DNA of 10,244 nucleotides from an uncultured Clostridia bacterium (GTDB lineage Bacteria; Bacillota; Clostridia; Christensenellales; CAG-138): positions 1 to 10,244 of the forward strand of contig CALEPU010000267.1 of assembly GCA_937913075.1 (NCBI GenBank), read 5' to 3'. This document shows, in pieces, positions 5,948 to 10,244 of the stretch; within the stretch, counting starts at the first letter, position 1; every line of letters starts with the position of its first letter. The notes beneath the pieces were generated by a model. The model ran no database searches and was not told where the DNA came from. It saw only the letters and a program-made list of their open reading frames with translations. The translations under genes were made by a program, and so were the position numbers.

Positions 5948-8050
5948 TCAGCCGTTATAGCCGCGCAGAGGCTTATTGCGGATAACGAGATCGAACGTGA
6001 CGTAGGTCAAAAGCAGGAAAGCCACTATGCTTGCCGCCGAGCAGACCTTGATGAGGTCGTAATCGAATATCGCGCCGCCGTCGCCCGTCACCTTATATAC
6101 GTCGAACATATAGGAGTAATAGAAGGCGGCAAGGCAGTTGACGAGTATCGTTGCCGAGTACAGCATATACGACCAGAGGATCCTGCGGTCGTTATAGAAG
6201 ATGTACGCGAACACAAGGAGCAGCAGCGCGGGGAAAATATAACGCTCGTGCATATAATGTCCGAAGGTGAAGATGCCCGCGAACATGAACGCCATCGTGA
6301 GCGGCAGAGCGCCCTTGCAGCTTTTGTGCTTTAGAGCGGCGAAAACGTATGCCGATATAGAGAGCACGACGGAAACCGCCATGAAAACGGTACCCCACTT
6401 TCCATAGGTGAGCCCCATGAAGGGAGTGCTCGTTTTCGCCCAGTTTGCGCCGATGAGCGCCCAGAAGTTGTAGGCGTTTACAGTTGCGTAATCGTAGGAC
6501 GTCGCCGTGCCGTAATACTTGTTGATAAGCCAGTACCAAGGCTGATCGCCGCGGAACGGCGCTGATACGATAAATATCACCGCAACGGCGGCGAGGACTG
6601 CGAGCGCAGTCTCGGCAAGGCGCAGCCCAACGGTATCGGATCTGAACATCAGAAGCCTTGCTCTGCCCTTTTTGAGGGTAAGCTTTTTATAGGGAGAGCC
6701 CTTGAAAACGTAAATGAGGTATGCCGCCGCAAACAGCGGACCCGCCATAAGCGCCTGCGGCTTGATTATTATCGCAGCGCCGTAAACGAGCCCCGCCCAA
6801 ATGGGTTTGCGCTCATAAAGCAGCAGTATGGGCAAAAGGAGCAGCAGTGCAAGCACCTGATCTATCTGCCCCCATGCGGAAGAGACGTATGCTATCACGG
6901 GGCAGAAGGCGACGAGCGACATAAGCGTGAGCGCCGCGCCGAAACGCATGCGGCGCTTTGCGTAGGCGTATACAAGGTACGCGCAGGCAAGATCGGCTAT
7001 TATACAGGGCAGCTTGATACAAAGAGCGTAGCCGTCCGCAGAGGCGTTAAACAGCGAGCCGATCTTATACATCAGTCCGAGAACGAGCATATATCCCGGA
7101 GGGTAATCGCACCAGTTCTCGGCGAAGGAGGTTACTCCGTTCTCGGTGACGAGCTTGCCGTAGAACTCCGCCGCGCCGTGCTCGGCTATGCGCTTGCCCC
7201 ATAATACGAAGCAGTTGATATCGGTCTTATGACCGTAGAAAATGAGCGAAAGCGCTACCCTTACAGCAAGCGCAAGCAGCAGTATGCTTATTACGGCTGC
7301 CGTTTTGCCTTTTCCTTTTTCAAATGCTTTATACGGTTTTTTGGCGAACGAGAGGTGCAGCAGCCAGATAACGAGCATTACAGCGGTCGCCGCAGCGGCG
7401 CCCTTTAAAATGTTCGCCGTTGGAAACAGCCCGCCGCCCGTCGTTTTTTCGGTATTGATCGCGTCAGGCGAAGCGGAACCGAAGGAAACTATGCCCTCGA
7501 CGTCATTTGCGGGCGCTATCGAAACGCCGTCAAACCAAGCCTCGCCGGAAGCGAGAGCGCCGTGGCTGCCAATGCCGACAGAGACAACAAGCTCCGTCTG
7601 CCCCTCCGCGGTCCTGCCTGTAAGCTCGACCCTTTGCCAATCGCTGTCGCCGTACACTCCTTCCGATGAAACGGGTACGCCGTAGACGCCGACGTTTGCG
7701 CCTGCGCCGCCCTCAACGCCGCTCGTCCTCACCATACAGGAAAGGGTGTACGCCGTGTTGGGCGAGACCTTAACGGTCTGGCATAGCCTTGCGTCGTTTG
7801 GCTCGGAGGCGGTAATTCGGGCGACGCTGCCGTAGGCAGCATCCGAGGCTATACCGACCGAGGCGCAGTCCTCATAGTAGAGATTTGCCGACCATGAGGA
7901 AGGAACGCCCGAAGCGCTATCCTGCTCGAAATCGCCGTTTTCAATGACGGCCGTTGTACGTGCACAGCCGCAGACCGCGAGCGCGGCAAGCAGCAGAGCC
8001 AGCAGAGCCGAAAGCGCCGTCAGCGTTTTTTTATCTTGACAGTTGAACAT
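5948..8050 (-). CDS. Gpi18-like GT-C glycosyltransferase with N-terminal carbohydrate-binding-like module
   Basis: 700 residues. Residues 1-29 form a signal or lipoprotein-type leader ending in AVCGCA. Residues 33-178 are a beta-rich module with ENGDFEQ at its start and EAWFDGVSI at its end, like CBM4/9-type family domains. A membrane helix (211-233), a basic cytoplasmic stretch (FAKKPYKAFEKGKGK) and a multi-pass domain (250-695) follow. Catalytic-domain marks: KTDIN with D277, CDYPPGY (314-320), SAWGQIDQV (391-399), KPQAL (430-434) and HERYIFP (601-607). These resemble bacterial mannosyltransferases related to Gpi18 (COG5542), which use lipid-linked sugars on the outer face; donor and acceptor are not determinable. 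Topology agrees: the module and D277 both fall outside. The ATG at 8050 has AAGGGAG eleven bases upstream, a long spacing. The gene has its own putative promoter and terminator. Its leading module is homologous to that of the next gene. Confidence 0.88.
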   Translation of the reverse strand: MFNCQDKKTLTALSALLALLLAALAVCGCARTTAVIENGDFEQDSASGVPSSWSANLYYEDCASVGIASDAAYGSVARITASEPNDARLCQTVKVSPNTAYTLSCMVRTSGVEGGAGANVGVYGVPVSSEGVYGDSDWQRVELTGRTAEGQTELVVSVGIGSHGALASGEAWFDGVSIAPANDVEGIVSFGSASPDAINTEKTTGGGLFPTANILKGAAAATAVMLVIWLLHLSFAKKPYKAFEKGKGKTAAVISILLLALAVRVALSLIFYGHKTDINCFVLWGKRIAEHGAAEFYGKLVTENGVTSFAENWCDYPPGYMLVLGLMYKIGSLFNASADGYALCIKLPCIIADLACAYLVYAYAKRRMRFGAALTLMSLVAFCPVIAYVSSAWGQIDQVLALLLLLPILLLYERKPIWAGLVYGAAIIIKPQALMAGPLFAAAYLIYVFKGSPYKKLTLKKGRARLLMFRSDTVGLRLAETALAVLAAVAVIFIVSAPFRGDQPWYWLINKYYGTATSYDYATVNAYNFWALIGANWAKTSTPFMGLTYGKWGTVFMAVSVVLSISAYVFAALKHKSCKGALPLTMAFMFAGIFTFGHYMHERYIFPALLLLVFAYIFYNDRRILWSYMLYSATILVNCLAAFYYSYMFDVYKVTGDGGAIFDYDLIKVCSAASIVAFLLLTYVTFDLVIRNKPLRGYNG

Positions 8051-8071
8051 TTAAGACCGTGCTCCCTTATG

Positions 8072-8101
8072 AAATAATAAAAGCCGTATGCTCCTACGGC
8101 T
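8072..8101 (-). terminator. Intrinsic terminator after yraN
   Basis: Perfect seven-base-pair stem, AGCCGTA with TACGGCT, loop GGAGCA, followed by TTTATTATTT. It begins 17 bases after the yraN stop and would end the rbgA-rnhB-yraN transcript. The U-tract is interrupted, so some read-through into the glycosyltransferase gene is possible. Confidence 0.8.
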
Positions 8102-8130
8102 ATTGTACCACAAACCTTTCATTTGCAAAA
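8102..8130 (-). promoter_or_regulatory. Possible extended -10 promoter of the Gpi18-like gene
   Basis: -10 TACAAT (8107-8102) with TG one base upstream (TGTGGTACAAT), matching the form seen before the PMT gene. The -35 is poor: TTTTGC at 17 bases or TTGCAA at 15, overlapping the yraN stop region. Transcription would start near 8095, inside the terminator hairpin, so the new transcript would escape that terminator. Confidence 0.4.
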
Positions 8131-8475
8131 GGCATTTTTTATATAATTGACTCCTTTCGGCGTGACCTCGGCAATATCAAATCTTATAGTCCGGCGAGAA
8201 ACGTCATGCAGCAGGGCATAAGCGCCCGCCGCGGCGACGATATTGCTCCGCTTTGCGGCTGTTACCGCAGTCTGCGGGCTTGCCGCCGAGGGAGCCATCC
8301 TCGTCTTGACCTCGACGAAGGCTATCACCCTGCCGCGCCTGGCGATGATATCGACCTCTTTATGCCGATACTGCCAGTTGCGCTCTAATATGCGGTAACC
8401 TCGAAGCATCAGATACAGAGCGACCCTGCGCTCGCCCCTATCCCCCGTTTTTCTCTTTTGCGTTCTGCCGCTCAT
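8119..8475 (-). CDS. yraN: UPF0102 family protein YraN
   Basis: 118 residues, the usual family length. The family is an endonuclease-like fold of the PD-(D/E)XK/Holliday-resolvase group. Seen motifs: GDRGERRVALYLMLRGY (11-27), then HKEVDIIARRGRVIAFVEVKTR (38-59), which holds the conserved E, D and EVK residues of the putative active site. A conserved pattern of basic residues follows. The function in the cell is not established; its persistent place next to rnhB and comM/dprA suggests a DNA-processing role (inference). The ATG at 8475 shares ATGA with the rnhB stop, a four-base overlap, and has no good Shine-Dalgarno site, so it probably depends on translational coupling. It is the last gene before a terminator. 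Confidence 0.93.
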   Translation of the reverse strand: MSGRTQKRKTGDRGERRVALYLMLRGYRILERNWQYRHKEVDIIARRGRVIAFVEVKTRMAPSAASPQTAVTAAKRSNIVAAAGAYALLHDVSRRTIRFDIAEVTPKGVNYIKNAFCK

Positions 8476-9101
8476 TTTTCGACAAAGTTTTTAATGAAGC
8501 TGCGCCGATGTATAGGACACGGACCCATCGTCCTTATCGCTGCGATATGCTCTGCGGTGCCGTAGCCCTTGTGCTTTTTAAAGCCGTATCCCGGATACTC
8601 CTCGTCAAGCTTGACCATCAGCCTGTCCCTTGTGACCTTTGCGATTATGGAGGCGCAGGCTATGGAATAAGAAAGCGCGTCGCCGTGGATTATCGGCTGC
8701 TGACGGCATGGTATATCAAGATCCTTGACCGCGTCCACGAGCACTGTATCGCATTCCGCGCTCATATCCTTATAAGCAAGCGCGAACGCCTGCTTAGTCG
8801 CGTTTAAAATATTTATATCGTCTATCGTTTTTTCGTCCGCCATGCCGATACCGCAGGCGACGGCTGTCTCCAATATCCTGTCGTAGAGCGTCTCACGTTT
8901 CTTCTCCGAAAGCTTTTTGGAGTCGTTGACGCCCTCTATCAAAGGCTCAGGCGGCATTATGATGCAGCAGGTAACGACCGGCCCCGCGAGCGGACCTCTG
9001 CCGACCTCGTCCATGCCGGCGACGATAAGCCCTTCTTCCCAAAGAGGACGCTCATACTCCGTCATTGCAAAAAGCCTTTGCTGCTCGGGAATTTTAGGCA
9101 T
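8472..9101 (-). CDS. rnhB: Ribonuclease HII
   Basis: 209 residues. RNase HII cuts the RNA strand of RNA-DNA hybrids and removes single misincorporated ribonucleotides. All four acidic metal ligands expected for the family can be placed: D31 and E32 in GMDEVGRGPLAGPVV (29-43), D123 in LVDAV, and D141 in HGDALSYSIACASIIAKV (139-156). DSKKL (60-64), HKGYGT (177-182) and the C-terminal GPCPIHRRSF (193-202) are also typical. The ATG at 9101 has AGGAGGT five bases upstream and follows the rbgA stop by one base; an in-frame ATG at 9236 would overlap rbgA by more than 130 bases and encode low-complexity Arg/Ser sequence. It is apparently intact and complete. Confidence 0.97.
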   Translation of the reverse strand: MPKIPEQQRLFAMTEYERPLWEEGLIVAGMDEVGRGPLAGPVVTCCIIMPPEPLIEGVNDSKKLSEKKRETLYDRILETAVACGIGMADEKTIDDINILNATKQAFALAYKDMSAECDTVLVDAVKDLDIPCRQQPIIHGDALSYSIACASIIAKVTRDRLMVKLDEEYPGYGFKKHKGYGTAEHIAAIRTMGPCPIHRRSFIKNFVEK

Positions 9102-9102
9102 A

Positions 9103-9735
9103 TCAGACCTCCTCCGGAAGCTCGAAGGAAAGCTCCTCGCCGGAGCCCTTCGCCGCGTCTGCCGTATCGGGCGCCGCTTCCTCGGGCGGCAGCTCCAAGG
9201 CGAGCTTGGCGATCTTGCCGGAACGGTACTCGTCAAGGACTATCCTTGCGGCGCGCTCGGTATCGAATATGCCTCCGGAGAGTATGAAGCCCCTGCTGCG
9301 GCACACGGCTTCGAGCACTGCGGTGAGGACGGAATTATCTTCGGGGTCGAAGGCTTCGACGTCGACTTCCGCAAGCTTAGGATACCTTGCAAACAGCTCC
9401 TTGGGGCAGAGCTCCATCAAATCGAGCAGCAACAGCCCCGCTATCTCCTCAATATCCATAACGTCGTCGCGAATGGAGCCTATATATGCGATATGCTTTG
9501 CGAGCCTTTTTTCTTCAAGCCTTGCCCACAGAAGCCCGGGAGTATCCATTAGCTCGAGATAGGGGGATATCTTGACCCACTGTTTGCCGCGGGTGACGCC
9601 CGGCTTATCGCCCGTCGTCGCCTTTGTAACGCCGGCGAGCTTGTTGATAAAGGTCGATTTGCCCACGTTGGGTATGCCGACGACCATTGCTCTCAGCGTC
9701 TTTGCTACGCCCTTGTCGCGGTATTTTTTAAGCAC
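9103..9735 (-). CDS. rbgA: RbgA (YlqF) C-terminal part, out of frame with the N-terminal part
   Basis: Carries the G1 motif GIPNVGKST (20-28 counted from a GTG at 9735), the G2 Thr in GVTRG (46-50), the G3 motif DTPG (64-67), and the C-terminal helical domain that contacts rRNA (DIEEIAG, LILSGG-like FILSGGIFD), ending in an acidic tail (EELSFELPEEV). RbgA is a circularly permuted GTPase (G4-G5-G1-G2-G3) that promotes late 50S assembly. The family reading extends upstream of the GTG as AFIEKAGEP, in this frame, showing that the coding sequence really enters from further 5'. A G-rich, Shine-Dalgarno-like stretch lies just before the GTG and overlaps the end of the first fragment by eight bases, so separate translation is conceivable. 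Most likely it is the second half of a frameshifted gene or of an assembly error. Confidence 0.85.
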   Translation of the reverse strand: MLKKYRDKGVAKTLRAMVVGIPNVGKSTFINKLAGVTKATTGDKPGVTRGKQWVKISPYLELMDTPGLLWARLEEKRLAKHIAYIGSIRDDVMDIEEIAGLLLLDLMELCPKELFARYPKLAEVDVEAFDPEDNSVLTAVLEAVCRSRGFILSGGIFDTERAARIVLDEYRSGKIAKLALELPPEEAAPDTADAAKGSGEELSFELPEEV

Positions 9736-10018
9736 CGGCTCCCCCGCCTTTTCGATGAAGGCCCTGCTTGGCGAAGTATTTTGACCATTGCTTATTGGCC
9801 TGCGGCGAGGAAAGATCGCTCTTGTTGAGCAGTATCACGCGAAGCTTTCCGCGGAAAAGCTCCTCAAAATCGGGATTGCGGCAGGCAAGCGGCGCCCTTG
9901 CGTCGACTATCTCAATGACGACGTCGATGAGGCGCAGCTCCTCAGCAAGCCGGCGCTTTGCCTTTGCCATATGACCCGGATACCAATTTATAGTGGAACG
10001 GACAGTTCTTTCGCTCAT
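9728..10018 (-). CDS. rbgA: RbgA (YlqF) N-terminal part, truncated by frameshift
   Basis: 96 residues. Contains the N-terminal INWYPGHMAKAKRRL (10-24) with the family's catalytic His (H16), the VDAR stretch (38-41), RNPDF (47-51) and the G4 motif NKSD (65-68) that recognises guanine. Similarity continues to YFAKQGL (81-87); the last nine residues (HRKGGGAGA) are out-of-frame sequence before a TAA at 9730-9728. The intact protein is usually about 280 residues. The ATG at 10018 is preceded by GAGG eight bases upstream. The gene starts shortly after the rplS terminator, as in other Firmicutes. Alone, this fragment lacks the phosphate-binding loop and cannot be an active GTPase. Confidence 0.85.
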   Translation of the reverse strand: MSERTVRSTINWYPGHMAKAKRRLAEELRLIDVVIEIVDARAPLACRNPDFEELFRGKLRVILLNKSDLSSPQANKQWSKYFAKQGLHRKGGGAGA

Positions 10019-10040
10019 TGCCTAAACCTCTTGAATTCGC

Positions 10041-10054
10041 AGGGCGGGCGCCCT
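10041..10054. repeat. GC-rich inverted repeat before rbgA
   Basis: AGGGCG, two bases, CGCCCT: perfect arms, between the rplS terminator tail and the rbgA ribosome binding site. The loop is too short for all pairs to form in RNA. No function can be assigned; it may be a protein site or chance. Confidence 0.3.
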
Positions 10055-10094
10055 TAATATAAAATACCCCCAACGCCGGCATTGGCGTCGGGGG
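10055..10094 (-). terminator. Intrinsic terminator after rplS
   Basis: Eleven-pair stem, CCCCCGACGCC with GGCGTTGGGGG (one G-U pair), six-base loop AATGCC, hairpin at 10094-10067, then the T-rich tail TATTTTATATT. It begins 14 bases after the rplS stop. No promoter is evident between it and rbgA, so rbgA is probably reached by partial read-through. Confidence 0.85.
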
Positions 10095-10108
10095 AAATGC
10101 AGACTTGA

Positions 10109-10244
10109 TTACTTGACGACGATGCGCTCCTTGATCTTGGCGGCCTTACCCACGCGATCGCGGATGTAATACAGCTTAGCGCGGCGAACGACGCCGTGAC
10201 GCACGACCTCAAGGCGGCCGATACGGGGGCTGTGATAGGGGAAG
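10109..10244 (-). CDS. rplS: 50S ribosomal protein L19, C-terminal 44 residues
   Basis: The window edge cuts the gene; 44 codons and the TAA stop remain. The residues include FPYHSPRIGRLEVVRHG and VRRAKLYYIRDRVGKAAKIKER, which match the highly conserved C-terminal half of L19, a 50S protein at the subunit interface (bridge region). The rplS-rbgA-rnhB order is the standard one in Firmicutes, which supports both the identity and the lineage. A terminator follows directly. Confidence 0.97.
   Translation of the reverse strand, partial: FPYHSPRIGRLEVVRHGVVRRAKLYYIRDRVGKAAKIKERIVVK

Noticed and set aside
2897..8050. The two glycosyltransferases as a simple tandem duplication
   Set aside because: Only the N-terminal modules are alike; the catalytic domains carry different signatures (FDELYHG with HPPLGK versus KTDIN with DYPPGY).
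9102..9236. Upstream extension of RNase HII by 45 residues
   Set aside because: It would overlap rbgA out of frame and encode low-complexity Arg/Ser/Pro sequence. The ATG at 9101 has a near-perfect Shine-Dalgarno site at five bases.
9720..9770. Programmed ribosomal frameshift in rbgA
   Set aside because: There is an A6 run at the end of the first frame, but shifting there gives the wrong frame relation, and no shift restores the missing G5 segment. A deletion or assembly error fits better.
1..10244. Mobile element, CRISPR array or tRNA
   Set aside because: No transposase or integrase motif, no regularly spaced repeats, and no cloverleaf-like sequence was seen on either strand.

Overview
The window is a stretch of bacterial chromosome in which every supported gene lies on the minus strand, so genes are read from high to low coordinates. 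Gene content and order (rplS, rbgA, rnhB, yraN, comM, dprA), strong Shine-Dalgarno sites, TTG and GTG starts, and a moderately GC-rich composition point to a Firmicute, most likely a class Clostridia gut-type lineage. That placement is inference; there is no marker here that fixes the genus.

Layout from the right edge: the last 44 codons of rplS (ribosomal protein L19) end at a clear intrinsic terminator. Next is rbgA, a 50S-assembly GTPase that is broken into two reading frames and lacks the stretch that normally joins its G4 and G1 motifs. It is followed, nearly without gaps, by rnhB (RNase HII) and yraN (UPF0102 nuclease-like protein). A hairpin terminator closes that unit.

The middle of the window (2332-8050) holds three membrane genes that are not normally part of this housekeeping cluster: a Gpi18-like GT-C glycosyltransferase, a PMT-family (GT39-type) protein glycosyltransferase, and a GtrA-family small membrane protein. 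The two glycosyltransferases have different catalytic domains, but both begin with the same extracytoplasmic carbohydrate-binding-like module followed by a membrane anchor. The PMT protein also carries a second extracytoplasmic domain inserted between its first catalytic membrane helix and its DE motif. A strong terminator and a promoter-like region with two palindromes lie between the two glycosyltransferase genes. Together they look like a cell-surface glycosylation cassette: GtrA could help deliver lipid-linked sugar to the outer face, where the two GT-C enzymes would transfer it.

At the left, comM (AAA+ Mg-chelatase-like, competence) and dprA (RecA loader for transforming DNA, cut by the window edge) follow gtrA with 1-nt spacing and a stop/start overlap. 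No terminator is visible after the PMT gene, so the glycosylation genes and the two competence genes probably share a transcript. No tRNA, rRNA, CRISPR array, transposase or attachment site was seen.
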